A DNA stretch of 64,000 bases from Leifsonia sp. Root227 (GTDB taxonomy: Bacteria; Actinomycetota; Actinomycetes; Actinomycetales; Microbacteriaceae), in NCBI RefSeq assembly GCF_001428745.1, contig NZ_LMIO01000001.1:644818-708817 (forward strand). Reading direction: 5' to 3'. Shown one piece after another: positions 9,446-18,516 of the stretch; the stretch's first letter is position 1, and each line of letters opens with the position of its first letter. Under the pieces are notes generated by a model. It saw nothing but the letters and a program-made list of their open reading frames with translations, ran no database searches and was not told where the DNA came from. A program made the translations under genes and the position numbers.

Positions 9446-10474
9446 TCAGGCGGTCGGCGCAGGCCCCGTGCTGGCGCGGACGACGAGTTCCGCCGGCAGG
9501 TGGACCCCGCTGGACACGGGCTGGTCGTCCAGCAGGGCGAGCAGCATCTGCAGCGCGCGCTCGCCGAGTTCGTGCAGAGGTTGCGCGACGGTGGTGAGCG
9601 GGGGCGTGGCGTTCGCCGCATCCGGGATGTCGTCGAAGCCGACCACCGACAGATCCTCCGGGATGCGTAGCCCGAGCTCGCGAGCCACCGACACGACGCC
9701 GAGTGCCGAGGTGTCGTTCGCGGCGAACACCGCCGTCGGCCGGTCTGGGCGGCTCAGCAGCTCCCTGGCGACCGTGGCCGACTGCGCGGCCGAGTACTCG
9801 CCGAAGAGCACGAGCTCCTGGTCGAACGGGATGCCCGCCTCTTCGAGTGCTGTGCGGTAGCCGTCCTCGCGGAGCTGGGCGGATGCGAGGTCCCTGCGGC
9901 CGCGGATGTGCGCGATCCTGGTGTGACCGAGCTCGATGAGGTGGCGCACGGCGACGAGCGCGCCGCCGACGTTGTCGGAGTCGATCGTCGCCGGGCCGCC
10001 CTGCCCGGTGTGCGGGTCGATCGCGACGACAGGGATGGACGTGCTCGGGATGAGCGTGGTCGGCGTCACGATGATCGCGCCGTCGATGAGCGTCCCCGCC
10101 AGGCGGGAGAGCGACTTGCGCTCCCAGCCGACGCTGCTCTCGCCGGAGACGAGCCCGGTGTACGCGAGTAGCTCGTACCCGGTGCCGGTCGCGGCGACGG
10201 ATATGCCCTTGAGGAGTTCCACTGAGAACGGCTCGAACTCCGCGACCAGGATGCCGATGACGTTCGTGCTGCGCCTGCGCAGGCTGCTCGCCACCAGGGA
10301 CGTCTCGTAGCCGAGCTCGTTCACGACCTCCATCACGCGGCGAGAGGTGGTCGGTGCGACGCCGTATCGTTCGTTGACGACCTTCGAGACGGTGGACACC
10401 GAGACGCCGGCCGCCCGAGCGACGTCGTTGATCGTCACCCTGCCGAAAGAGGATGGATCGAGTTCGGTGGACAT
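9446..10474 (-). CDS. LacI-family repressor of the xylan/xylose locus
   Basis: 342 residues. The helix-turn-helix VTINDVARAAGVSVSTVSKVVN (about residues 13-34) is followed by the ligand-binding domain ending in DLSVVGFDDIPDA. The frame is open to 10567, but that part crosses the operator region; ATG 10474 is preferred, with GTG 10483 as alternative. It is divergent from the ABC importer and lies between that promoter and the xylanase operon, so it probably senses xylose or a xylo-oligosaccharide and represses both directions (inference). Three overlapping pseudo-palindromes at 10527-10566 are its likely binding sites and would also allow autoregulation. Confidence 0.9.
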   Translation of the reverse strand: MSTELDPSSFGRVTINDVARAAGVSVSTVSKVVNERYGVAPTTSRRVMEVVNELGYETSLVASSLRRRSTNVIGILVAEFEPFSVELLKGISVAATGTGYELLAYTGLVSGESSVGWERKSLSRLAGTLIDGAIIVTPTTLIPSTSIPVVAIDPHTGQGGPATIDSDNVGGALVAVRHLIELGHTRIAHIRGRRDLASAQLREDGYRTALEEAGIPFDQELVLFGEYSAAQSATVARELLSRPDRPTAVFAANDTSALGVVSVARELGLRIPEDLSVVGFDDIPDAANATPPLTTVAQPLHELGERALQMLLALLDDQPVSSGVHLPAELVVRASTGPAPTA

Positions 10475-10526
10475 AGTGGACACAGTACCGTGCGCCCAGC
10501 GGTTTTCCGGGTTGCCGACAGCAATC

Positions 10527-10566
10527 TCGATAACGATATCGAAAACGTTATCGACAACGTTTGACA
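10527..10566 (+). promoter_or_regulatory. Triple overlapping LacI-type operator and ABC-importer promoter
   Basis: Three 16-bp pseudo-palindromes begin at 10527, 10539 and 10551, each sharing its outer four bases with the next: TCGATAACGATATCGA, TCGAAAACGTTATCGA and TCGACAACGTTTGACA. The pattern is TCGAnAACGwTnTCGA with a central CG, as expected for LacI-family sites. The last half-site contains the -35 hexamer TTGACA (10561-10566) of the rightward promoter; the -10 is weak (GAAGCT near 10585). A bound repressor would block the importer promoter, and the sites also lie upstream of the repressor gene. Confidence 0.75.
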
Positions 10567-10641
10567 AAGCGCGCGATCGAATGCGAAGCTCTCCGCGGCG
10601 GACGATTGTGCGTCAATGAGGACAACCAAGGAGTTTCCACA

Positions 10642-11937
10642 ATGAAGAGGCAATTTCGGGTCGCGGGTATTCTCGCGGTCGTTGCGGGCACAGCGCTGCT
10701 CGCGACGGGCTGTTCTGGCAACAGCAACAGCAGTTCGAGTGACGGCAAAGTCTCGATGACTTTCTGGACCAACGCGACCACCGGTCCTGGCCAGACCTTC
10801 TGGAAGAAGACCATCGCGGACTTCGAGAAGGCCAACCCCAACGTCACGATCAAGATGCAGACCATCCAGAACGAGGACCTCGACGGAAAGCTGCAGACCG
10901 CGCTCAACTCGGGCGACGCTCCCGACATCTTCCTGCAGCGCGGCGGCGGCAAGATGGCCGCCATGGCGGACGCGGGCCAGCTCATGGACATCAGCGACTC
11001 GATCGACGCAGACGTCAAGAGCGCTGTCAGCGACGGAGCGTTCAAGGGCGAGTCGTACCAGGGCAAGGTCTATGCCATGCCGATCGACGTGCAGCCGGAG
11101 GGCATCTACTACAGCCAGGACCTGTTCAAGGCAGCGGGCATCGACACCCCGCCGACCACGATGGACGAGCTGAACGCCGACATCGTCAAGCTCAAGGCGA
11201 CCGGCGTCGCACCCGTCGCCGTGGGCGCGAAGGACGCATGGCCGGCAGCGCACTGGTACTACAACTTCGCACTCCGCGAGTGCAGCGAGTCGACGCTCGA
11301 CAAGACGGCGTCGACCCTCAAGTTCGACGACTCGTGCTGGACTAAGGCCGGAGACGACCTGAAGGCGTTCAACGACACCAAGCCGTTCAACGACGGGTTC
11401 CTCACCACCGCAGCCCAGCAGGGCGCAGGCAGCTCGGCCGGTCTCGTCGCGAACCACAAGGCGGCCATGGAACTCATGGGCGCCTGGGACCCGGGAGTGA
11501 TCGCATCGCTCACGCCCGACGAGAAGCCGCTGCCCGACCTGGCGTGGTTCCCGTTCCCCGCGACCTCCAGCGGTAAGGGAGACCCCGCATCCATGATGGG
11601 CGGCCTCGACGGATACTCCTGCTCGGCCAAGGCGCCGAAGAAGGAGTGCACCGCGTTCCTCAACTACACCGCCACCAAGGACGTCCAGGAGGCGTACGCC
11701 ACCGCGTTCAACACCATCCCGGTGAACAAGGACGCTCAGGGCGGCATCGAGGGCGCGTACATCAAGCCGGTCCTCGAGGCGTACAACAAGGCGCCGTTCG
11801 TCTCCCAGTACCTCGACACCCTCTACGGCCAGAGCGTCGGCAACGCGCTCAACACCGGTGTCGTCAACCTGCTGGCAGGTCAGGGTTCCGTCGCCGACAT
11901 CATCAGCGGCGTCAACCAGGCCGCCGCTAAGGGGTAA
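10642..11937 (+). CDS. Sugar ABC transporter substrate-binding lipoprotein (probably xylo-oligosaccharides)
   Basis: 431 residues. A lipoprotein signal peptide ends at the lipobox LLATGC (Cys24), followed by a Ser/Asn-rich tether and a family-1 extracellular solute-binding domain (MTFWTNATTGPGQTFW; late Trp/Gly-rich sugar-binding segments such as ELMGAWDPGV). It captures the sugar outside the membrane for the two permeases that follow. ATG 10642 has AAGGAG eight bases upstream. First gene of a binding protein-permease-permease operon under the triple operator. Substrate inferred from the xylan-degrading neighbours. Confidence 0.92.
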   Translation: MKRQFRVAGILAVVAGTALLATGCSGNSNSSSSDGKVSMTFWTNATTGPGQTFWKKTIADFEKANPNVTIKMQTIQNEDLDGKLQTALNSGDAPDIFLQRGGGKMAAMADAGQLMDISDSIDADVKSAVSDGAFKGESYQGKVYAMPIDVQPEGIYYSQDLFKAAGIDTPPTTMDELNADIVKLKATGVAPVAVGAKDAWPAAHWYYNFALRECSESTLDKTASTLKFDDSCWTKAGDDLKAFNDTKPFNDGFLTTAAQQGAGSSAGLVANHKAAMELMGAWDPGVIASLTPDEKPLPDLAWFPFPATSSGKGDPASMMGGLDGYSCSAKAPKKECTAFLNYTATKDVQEAYATAFNTIPVNKDAQGGIEGAYIKPVLEAYNKAPFVSQYLDTLYGQSVGNALNTGVVNLLAGQGSVADIISGVNQAAAKG

Positions 11938-11945
11938 TCAGAACC

Positions 11946-12968
11946 ATGAGCAGTTCCCTGGATGCGAAGTCGGAGATCGACACGCAGCCGAGCGGGGACG
12001 TGCAGACGGTCGGGGGCGGCGCACAGCGTGCGTCGTCCCCGGCCGGGGCGCGGCCCAAGCGGAAGGAAGATCGTCGCAAGGGCCTGGAGATCGCGATTCT
12101 CGCCGGGCCAGCGATCATCATCTTCGTCGGCTTCGTGATCCTGCCGGTCATCATGGCCGCCTACTACGGCTTCTTCAAATGGAAGGGCTACGGCGCCCCC
12201 ACCGACTTCGTCGGAATCAACAACTACCTCATCATCTTCACGGACAGCGCGTTCCACCAGGCGCTGCTCCACAACGGCATCATCGTGGTGCTGTCCCTCG
12301 TCATGCAGGGCCCGGTCGCGATCATCCTGGCCCTCCTGCTCAACCAGAAGATCCGCGGGCGCTCGATCATCCGCGTGCTGATCTTCGTCCCGTACGTGAT
12401 CTCCGAGGTGATCGTCGGAACCGGCTGGAGCCTCATGCTCCAGACCTCCGGCGCGATCAACGACCTGCTGGAGCACATCGGGCTCGGCGCGTTCAAGGCC
12501 AACTGGCTGTCCGATCCGAAGATCGCCATCTGGACCCTGATGATCATCATCTCGTGGAAGTACATCGGCTTCGCCGTCATCCTCTTCCTCGCCGGCCTGC
12601 AGAGCATCCCGGAGGAGCTCTTCGAGGCCGCGCAGATCGACGGGGCGAGCTACTGGCAGATCCAGCGCAGGATCACCCTGCCGCTGCTCGGGCCGACCGT
12701 ACGCATCTGGGCGTTCCTCTCGATCATCGGGTCGCTGCAGTTGTTCGACCTGGTGTACATCATCTGGGGCCAGTACGTCGCATCCACGGCGGGCACATCG
12801 ACCATGGCGACCTACATGGTGGCCAACGGGCGCAACTCGGGGAACTACGGGTTCGGCAACGCCGTCGCCGTCGTGATCTTCGTCATCTCGCTCGTCATCG
12901 CACTGATCTACCAGCGCTTCGTGTTGCGACGTGACATGGCCGGCGCGATCACGGAGAAGGAAAAGTGA
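11946..12968 (+). CDS. Sugar ABC transporter permease, MalF type
   Basis: 340 residues. A ~50-residue polar N-terminus precedes six membrane helices. The cytoplasmic EAA loop that docks the ATPase is EAAQIDGASYWQIQRRITLP near residue 235. It forms the membrane channel together with the next gene, whose GTG start overlaps this stop by four bases. No ATP-binding subunit is encoded anywhere in the locus, so a shared MsiK/MsmK-type ATPase elsewhere is presumably used (known for actinobacterial sugar importers). Confidence 0.93.
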   Translation: MSSSLDAKSEIDTQPSGDVQTVGGGAQRASSPAGARPKRKEDRRKGLEIAILAGPAIIIFVGFVILPVIMAAYYGFFKWKGYGAPTDFVGINNYLIIFTDSAFHQALLHNGIIVVLSLVMQGPVAIILALLLNQKIRGRSIIRVLIFVPYVISEVIVGTGWSLMLQTSGAINDLLEHIGLGAFKANWLSDPKIAIWTLMIIISWKYIGFAVILFLAGLQSIPEELFEAAQIDGASYWQIQRRITLPLLGPTVRIWAFLSIIGSLQLFDLVYIIWGQYVASTAGTSTMATYMVANGRNSGNYGFGNAVAVVIFVISLVIALIYQRFVLRRDMAGAITEKEK

Positions 12969-13840
12969 CCACCACAGCACTCCGCACGGCGGCCAGGAAG
13001 GAGTCGGTGTCGTTCGGCACCCGCTTCCGTCGCGCCAAGCCGTTCACCTACCTCGTCGCACTCGTGTTCATCGCGGTGTGCCTCGCCCCCGTCCTCTACA
13101 TCGTCGTCGGCGGCTTCCGCACCAATTCGCAGATCACGAACGCGCCCTCCGCGTGGCCGAACCCGTGGCAGTTCGACAACTACCTCAACGTGCTGGTCAG
13201 CTCGACGTTCTGGCAGGAGGTCGGGAACTCGGCCATCGCCGGGCTCGCGACCACGCTCGGCGTCGTCGTCCTCGGCGTGATGGTGAGCTACGTGCTCGCC
13301 CGCTACGACTTCGTCGGCCGCGGTGCGATGTACGCCCTGTTCGCGGCCGGCCTGATGTTCCCGATGACCGTGGCCATCACCCCGCTGTACCTGCTGGTGA
13401 AAGACCTCGGCCTCACGAACAACCTCGCGGGCGTCATCCTGCCGCAGATCGCGTTCGGGCTGCCCACCACGGTCATCATCATGGTGCCGTTCCTCAAAGC
13501 GATCCCGATGGAGATCGAGGAGGCGGCATCCATCGACGGTGCGAGCAGGCTCGGCTTCTTCTGGCGCATGGTGATCCCGCTGTCGCTGCCCGGGGTCGTC
13601 ACCGTCGGCATCCTGGCGTTCATCGGCAGCTGGAACAGCTACATGCTTCCCCTGTTCATCCTGAACGACCAGTCGACGTTCACGCTGCCGCTCGGCGTCC
13701 AGGCGTTCTCGTCGCAGTACTCGGTGGACACGGCCAAGGTGCTGGCGTTCACCTCGCTGTCGATGATCCCGGCGCTGATCTTCTTCTCGCTGTTCGAGCG
13801 CCGCATCGTCGGCGGCCTGACCGGCGCGGTCAAGGGCTGA
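12965..13840 (+). CDS. Sugar ABC transporter permease, MalG type
   Basis: 291 residues with six membrane helices and the EAA loop EEAASIDGASRLGFFWRMVIP near residue 185. Second channel subunit of the presumed xylo-oligosaccharide importer. The GTG start at 12965 overlaps the preceding stop (GTGA), so translation is coupled. The GH3 gene follows after 59 bases and no terminator is visible between them, so it probably belongs to the same transcript. Confidence 0.93.
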   Translation: MTTTALRTAARKESVSFGTRFRRAKPFTYLVALVFIAVCLAPVLYIVVGGFRTNSQITNAPSAWPNPWQFDNYLNVLVSSTFWQEVGNSAIAGLATTLGVVVLGVMVSYVLARYDFVGRGAMYALFAAGLMFPMTVAITPLYLLVKDLGLTNNLAGVILPQIAFGLPTTVIIMVPFLKAIPMEIEEAASIDGASRLGFFWRMVIPLSLPGVVTVGILAFIGSWNSYMLPLFILNDQSTFTLPLGVQAFSSQYSVDTAKVLAFTSLSMIPALIFFSLFERRIVGGLTGAVKG

Positions 13841-13899
13841 CCGCGGCTCCCGCCCGTTTCCCTCTCCCCGCATTCAGCTCTCTTTTGTGATTGGTTCCT

Positions 13900-16353
13900 G
13901 TGAAGAAAAGCACTGAGTCCGCGACCGTTCCTCCCGCGGCCATGCCAGACGTCTCGGAGCGCGTCCGCGCGCTGCACGCCCGGATGACCCTCGAAGAGAA
14001 GCTCGCGCAGATCGTCGGATACTGGCTCGACCAGAACGGCCTCGTCGCCCCCATGCAGGGCGAGATGGCCGCGGGTCAGGAGACGAAGGGCAGCCTCGCC
14101 GACGTGACCCGTCACGGGATCGGGCACTACACCAGGGTCTACGGCACCCGGCCGGTCGATCCTGCGGAGCGTGCAGCCTGGCTCTGGCAGGAGCAGCGCA
14201 GGCTGAAGCGAGAGACCAGGCTGGGCATCCCAGCCCTGGTGCACGAGGAGTGCCTGACCGGGCTCGCCACCTGGAAAGCCGCGACCTTCCCGACGCCGCT
14301 GGCCTGGGGTGCGTCTTTCGACCCTGAGCTGGTGCAGCAGGTGGCCCGCTCGATCGGCGACGCGATGAAGCAGCTCGGCATCCACCAGGGTCTCGCCCCC
14401 GTGCTCGACGTGGTGCGCGACCCCCGCTGGGGTCGCGTTGACGAGTGCATCGGCGAGGACCCATACCTCGTCGGCACCGTCGGCACCGCGTATGTGCGGG
14501 GCCTGCAGGATGCGGGGGTGCACGCAACGCTCAAGCACTTCCTGGGATACTCGGCGTCCCGTGCCGGCCGCAACCACGCGCCGGTGCACGCGGGGCCGCG
14601 CGAGATCGCCGATGTCTTCCTCCCACCGTTCGAGATGGCCATCCTGGACGGCGGCGCCCGCTCGGTGATGAACTCGTACACCGAGATCGACGGCGTCCCG
14701 GTGGCCGCCGACCCGGATCTGCTCACCGGGACGCTGCGGGAGAAGCTCGGCTTCGACGGCGTCGTCGTCGCCGACTACTTCGCCGTCGCCTTCCTGGAGG
14801 TCATGCACGCCGTCGCCGCCGACCGCGGAGAGGCGGCAGCGCTCGCGCTGGAGGCCGGCATCGACATCGAGCTGCCGACAGGAGACGCCTACCTGCAGCC
14901 GCTGGCCGACCGCATCCGAGCCGGTGCGTTCGACGAGGCGTATGTCGACCGCGCCGTGCTCCGTGCGCTCGCGCAGAAGGAGGAGCTCGGACTGCTCGAC
15001 GCCGACGCGTTCGAGGACGAGCCGCCTGCGGTGGTCGACCTCGACTCGCCGCGGCACCGTGAGCTGGCCAGACGCCTCGCGGAGGAGTCGGTCGTGCTGC
15101 TCAGGAACGACGGCGTCCTCCCGCTCGGCGCACGCCGGACCCCGGTCTCGACGGTGGCGGTGATCGGCCCGAACGCCGACAGGGCAGAGGCGCTGCAGGG
15201 CTGCTACTCCTTCGCCAACCACGTCCTGCCAGCGCACCCCGGCCTCCCGCTCGGATTCGAGATCCCGACCGTGCTGGAGTCGCTGCCAGGCGCGTTCGCG
15301 GACGCGGGGCTCCCCGTCCCCGAGTTCGTCCACGCCGAGGGCTGTGCTGTTGAAGGCGACGACGAGTCCGGTTTCCAGGCGGCGGTGGATGCGGCGACCG
15401 GGGCCGACCTCGCCGTCGTCGTCGTCGGCGACCAGGCGGGTCTGTTCGGCCGCGGCACGGTCGGTGAGGGCAACGACTCAGAGTCGCTCGAGCTGCCCGG
15501 CGCCCAGCGCCGCCTCGTCGAGGCCGTCATCGCGACGGGCACGCCGGTCGTGATGGTCCTGCTCACCGGCCGCCCGTACGCGATCGACTGGGCGCTCCAC
15601 AGCGAGGCGGCCCCTGGCGCCGTGCTCCAGGCCTTCTTCCCCGGCGAAGGCGGAGGACCCGCCATCGCCGACATCCTGACCGGACGCGTGAACCCGTCCG
15701 GCCGCCTCCCCGTCTCGATGCCGCGCTCGGCAGGAGCACAGCCGTACTCCTACCTGCACCCGATCCTCGGCGGCCCGTCCGACGTGACGGCGACCGACTC
15801 CACTCCGGTGCTCCCGTTCGGCTTCGGTCTGTCGTACAGCTCGTTCGCGTACTCCGACCTCGCGGTCGACCTGACCGCATCCACCGACGGGTCGTTCGCA
15901 GCGACGCTGACGGTGACCAACACCGGCTCCGTGCGCGGAGCGGACACCGTGCAGCTGTACGGCCGCGACGTCGCAGCGACCGTCACCCGCCCGGTGGCGC
16001 AGCTGCTCGGCTACGCCAGAGTCACCCTCGACGCCGGTGAATCGGTGCGCGTGACCTTCGATGTGCCTGCCACCCGGTTCGCGTTCAGCGATCGCGGGAT
16101 GGTCAGGGTCGTCGAGCCGGGAGACGTGGAGGTGTGGGCGGCGACGCACGCGGCCGCATCCACGGGTCTCCGCGGCGACGAGGTCACCGGCGGCGCCATC
16201 GTCAACGAGAAGCAGGCGGATGTGCGGGACATCCCTGGTGCGGCGACGCCGCGGGCGACGCTGACGCTGACCGGCGCCGTGCACCAGGTGACGTCCGCGG
16301 ACAGACGGACCGTGCGGGTGCTGCTCTCGGAGCGCGTGCCGGAGACGGTCTAG
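13900..16353 (+). CDS. GH3 beta-xylosidase / beta-glucosidase family protein
   Basis: 817 residues from GTG 13900. The order is the GH3 barrel (WGRVDECIGEDPYLVGTVG; nucleophile Asp292 in GVVVADYF), the alpha/beta sandwich domain (from about 390; VVVVGDQAGLFGRGTVGEGND) and a C-terminal fibronectin-III-like domain (TVTNTGSVRGADTVQLY). No signal peptide is present, so it is cytoplasmic. It probably releases xylose from imported xylo-oligosaccharides, supplying XylA (inferred from context; a glucosidase role is not excluded). The start is uncertain: no clear ribosome site, and ATG 13942 is an alternative. The CE7 esterase gene faces it only four bases past the stop. Confidence 0.88.
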   Translation: MKKSTESATVPPAAMPDVSERVRALHARMTLEEKLAQIVGYWLDQNGLVAPMQGEMAAGQETKGSLADVTRHGIGHYTRVYGTRPVDPAERAAWLWQEQRRLKRETRLGIPALVHEECLTGLATWKAATFPTPLAWGASFDPELVQQVARSIGDAMKQLGIHQGLAPVLDVVRDPRWGRVDECIGEDPYLVGTVGTAYVRGLQDAGVHATLKHFLGYSASRAGRNHAPVHAGPREIADVFLPPFEMAILDGGARSVMNSYTEIDGVPVAADPDLLTGTLREKLGFDGVVVADYFAVAFLEVMHAVAADRGEAAALALEAGIDIELPTGDAYLQPLADRIRAGAFDEAYVDRAVLRALAQKEELGLLDADAFEDEPPAVVDLDSPRHRELARRLAEESVVLLRNDGVLPLGARRTPVSTVAVIGPNADRAEALQGCYSFANHVLPAHPGLPLGFEIPTVLESLPGAFADAGLPVPEFVHAEGCAVEGDDESGFQAAVDAATGADLAVVVVGDQAGLFGRGTVGEGNDSESLELPGAQRRLVEAVIATGTPVVMVLLTGRPYAIDWALHSEAAPGAVLQAFFPGEGGGPAIADILTGRVNPSGRLPVSMPRSAGAQPYSYLHPILGGPSDVTATDSTPVLPFGFGLSYSSFAYSDLAVDLTASTDGSFAATLTVTNTGSVRGADTVQLYGRDVAATVTRPVAQLLGYARVTLDAGESVRVTFDVPATRFAFSDRGMVRVVEPGDVEVWAATHAAASTGLRGDEVTGGAIVNEKQADVRDIPGAATPRATLTLTGAVHQVTSADRRTVRVLLSERVPETV

Positions 16354-16357
16354 ACCG

Positions 16358-17326
16358 CTAGAGGCGCGTCGCCAGCCAGCGCGCCTGCTTCTGCCACTGC
16401 ACGGCGGACCCGCCCTCGTGGTCGTTGAACGGGTACACCTCGAGCGTCGTGTCCTCCGCCGCGAGGTGGTTGTACGCGGCCACCGTGGTCGACGGCGGGA
16501 CGACGCTGTCCATGAGCGCCACCGAGAACAGCGACGGGGCGTGGATGCGGCGGGCGAAGTTCACGCCGTCGAAGTACGAGAGGGTGCGGAACACGGCATC
16601 CACCTCGTCGCGGTGCACGGCCAGGTAGGTGGCGAGTTCCAGGTACGGGCCGCCGACCGCGACCTCGGCGCCGCGGCGGAAGGCGCAGAGGAACGCGACG
16701 TCGGGGAGCACGGCGCGCACGCCGTCGGCGAGAGCCGCCGCGGCGATGGCGATGCCGCCGCCCTGACTTCCGCCCGTCACGGCGATGCGGCCGGCGTCGA
16801 CGAACGGGAAGGCGCGTGTCGCATCCACGGCCCGCACCGCGTCGGTGAAGACGCGGCGGTAGTAGTACGCGGACGGGTCGTGGATGCCGCGGGTCATGTA
16901 TCCGGGAGTCGCAGGGCCGGAGCCGTGCGGGTCGGGGGTGTCGCCTCCCGTGCCCCAGTTGCTGCCCTGGCCGCGGGTGTCCACGAACACGTGAACGTAA
17001 CCGGCGAGCGCCCAGAGCACGTTCTCGCCTGGCAGGCCCCGCCCTCCGCCGTAGCCCTGGAACTGCACGACGGCGGGCAGGGGACCCTCCGCATCCCGTG
17101 GCCGGGAGACCCAGGCGCGCACCGGCTCGCCGTTGAAACCGGGGAAGGTCAGGTCTTCGACGACGAGCTGCGTGATCGGGGTGTCCGCCGGGGTGAGGGT
17201 GGTCTCGCCTCCGGCTGCGCGCGCTTCGGCGAGCGTCTCCGTCCAGAACGCGTCGAAGTCGGCCGGCTCGTCCACCTCGGGGCGGAAGGCGAGCAGTTCG
17301 GCGGGGGAGAGGTCGGTGAAAGCCAT
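16358..17326 (-). CDS. CE7 acetylxylan esterase / cephalosporin-C deacetylase family
   Basis: 322 residues with the alpha/beta-hydrolase triad of carbohydrate esterase family 7: Ser187 in GGSQGG, Asp273 in LMDSVVPPS and His303 in NDHEGG. The family N-terminus is also clear (PADFDAFW; the loop RGQGSNWG). No signal peptide is present, so it should deacetylate imported acetylated xylo-oligosaccharides in the cytoplasm. ATG 17326 is preferred over a frame extension to 17404, because AGGAGG lies upstream and the extension would overlap the divergent LacI promoter. It converges with the GH3 gene at a four-base gap. Confidence 0.92.
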   Translation of the reverse strand: MAFTDLSPAELLAFRPEVDEPADFDAFWTETLAEARAAGGETTLTPADTPITQLVVEDLTFPGFNGEPVRAWVSRPRDAEGPLPAVVQFQGYGGGRGLPGENVLWALAGYVHVFVDTRGQGSNWGTGGDTPDPHGSGPATPGYMTRGIHDPSAYYYRRVFTDAVRAVDATRAFPFVDAGRIAVTGGSQGGGIAIAAAALADGVRAVLPDVAFLCAFRRGAEVAVGGPYLELATYLAVHRDEVDAVFRTLSYFDGVNFARRIHAPSLFSVALMDSVVPPSTTVAAYNHLAAEDTTLEVYPFNDHEGGSAVQWQKQARWLATRL

Positions 17327-17351
17327 CTCTGAGCGAGTCCTCCTGGGAAGT

Positions 17352-17371
17352 TTTCGCCGGATCGGGCGAAA
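17352..17371. promoter_or_regulatory. Palindrome in the CE7 / LacI divergent promoter region
   Basis: TTTCGCC (17352-17358) and GGCGAAA (17365-17371) form an inverted repeat with a six-base centre. The overlapping GGAAGTTTTCGCC resembles GCGAAAGTTTTCC at 18426-18438 upstream of the oxidoreductase operon. Such shared sites suggest that the LacI protein encoded at 17403 binds both places. No footprint-level proof is possible from sequence. Confidence 0.5.
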
Positions 17372-17402
17372 GGGATGGGCCACATTGTGGCACAGTGTGT
17401 GC

Positions 17403-18410
17403 ATGTCCGATCACAACCGGCCGACACTGGAGGCGATAGCGCGGCAGGCGTCCGTCTCGCTGTCGACCGCGTCCAAGGTGCTGAACGGTCGGCCGGGGGT
17501 GTCCGCATCCACTCGCCAGCGGGTCGAGGAGCTGCTGCGGGACTCCGGCTACGCCAGGCGCGGCCTCGATCCAGAGCGCGGCGGGCTGGTCGAGCTGGTG
17601 GTCGAGGATCTGCTGAGCGAGTGGTCGGTGGAGATCATCCGCGGCGTCGAGCGGATCACGCGCGAGGCCGGGTTCGTGCTCGCCCTCTCCGCACTCGGCG
17701 ACCACCACAAGCCGCGGGACGAGTGGATGACCGGGGTGCTGCAGCGCAAGCCCGTCGCGGTCATCCTGCAGTTCTCCGACCTCACCGTGGCGCACCGCAG
17801 GCAACTGCGCACCAGGAACATCCCCTTCGTCGTGGTGGACCCGGCAGGCGACCCTCCAGCGGACGTCCCCGCCGTCGGTACCACCAACTGGGCGGGCGGC
17901 GTCGCGGCGACCAGGCACCTGATCGGCCTCGGCCACACCAGGATCGGCGTCATCTCCGGCCCGGCGGACCTGATGTGCTCGCGGGCGAGGGTGGCGGGAT
18001 ACCAGTCCGCTCTGGCCGAGGCCGGCATCCCGTTCGTGGAGGAGCTTGCGGGCTCCGGCTCGTTCGGGCAGCGCGACGGTGAGCGGGAGGGGCGGCGGCT
18101 GCTCGGCCTCCGCGACCGGCCCACCGCGATCTTCGCCGGCAACGACCAGCAGGCGCTCGGCGTGTACGACGCTGCGGCGGCTCTGGGGCTGGAGGTGCCA
18201 CGGGATGTCTCCGTCGTCGGCTTCGACGACGTGCGGCCTGCGCTGTGGGCGCGGCCGCCGCTGACGACCGTGCGCCAGCCGCTGCAGGAGATGGCGGAGG
18301 AAGCGACCAGGATGGCGCTGCGGCTGCGTTCCGGCGAGGTCGACAACGCGCGTCTCGAGCTGGCCACGTCGCTCGTGGTGCGGCAGTCGACGGCGGCTCC
18401 CACATCCTGA
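17403..18410 (+). CDS. LacI-family regulator of the esterase/oxidoreductase genes
   Basis: 335 residues. The helix-turn-helix PTLEAIARQASVSLSTASKV begins at about residue 7, and the effector domain ends in DVSVVGFDDVRPALWARPPLTTVRQP. The ATG lies about seven bases after a CACAGT -10 box (17389-17396 region), consistent with a leaderless transcript. It is divergent from the CE7 esterase and upstream of the oxidoreductase-ThuA-oxidoreductase operon, so it probably controls one or both; related candidate operators sit at 17352-17371 and 18421-18460. Confidence 0.9.
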   Translation: MSDHNRPTLEAIARQASVSLSTASKVLNGRPGVSASTRQRVEELLRDSGYARRGLDPERGGLVELVVEDLLSEWSVEIIRGVERITREAGFVLALSALGDHHKPRDEWMTGVLQRKPVAVILQFSDLTVAHRRQLRTRNIPFVVVDPAGDPPADVPAVGTTNWAGGVAATRHLIGLGHTRIGVISGPADLMCSRARVAGYQSALAEAGIPFVEELAGSGSFGQRDGEREGRRLLGLRDRPTAIFAGNDQQALGVYDAAAALGLEVPRDVSVVGFDDVRPALWARPPLTTVRQPLQEMAEEATRMALRLRSGEVDNARLELATSLVVRQSTAAPTS

Positions 18411-18420
18411 ATCGGCGCGG

Positions 18421-18460
18421 TTCGCGCGAAAGTTTTCCAATGCCCGCTCGAAACTTGTGG
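18421..18460 (+). promoter_or_regulatory. Candidate LacI operators before the oxidoreductase operon
   Basis: A perfect 10-bp palindrome TTCGCGCGAA (18421-18430) runs into GCGAAAGTTTTCC (18426-18438); a related half, CGAAACTTGTGG, lies at 18449-18460. The second string matches the site near 17347-17358 with one or two changes. Placement just upstream of the operon promoter supports operator function. Confidence 0.45.
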
Positions 18461-18516
18461 CCTCGGTTGAGCCGGCAATAGCGTCGAACGGCGGGACGAC
18501 GCGAAGGAGCGAGACG

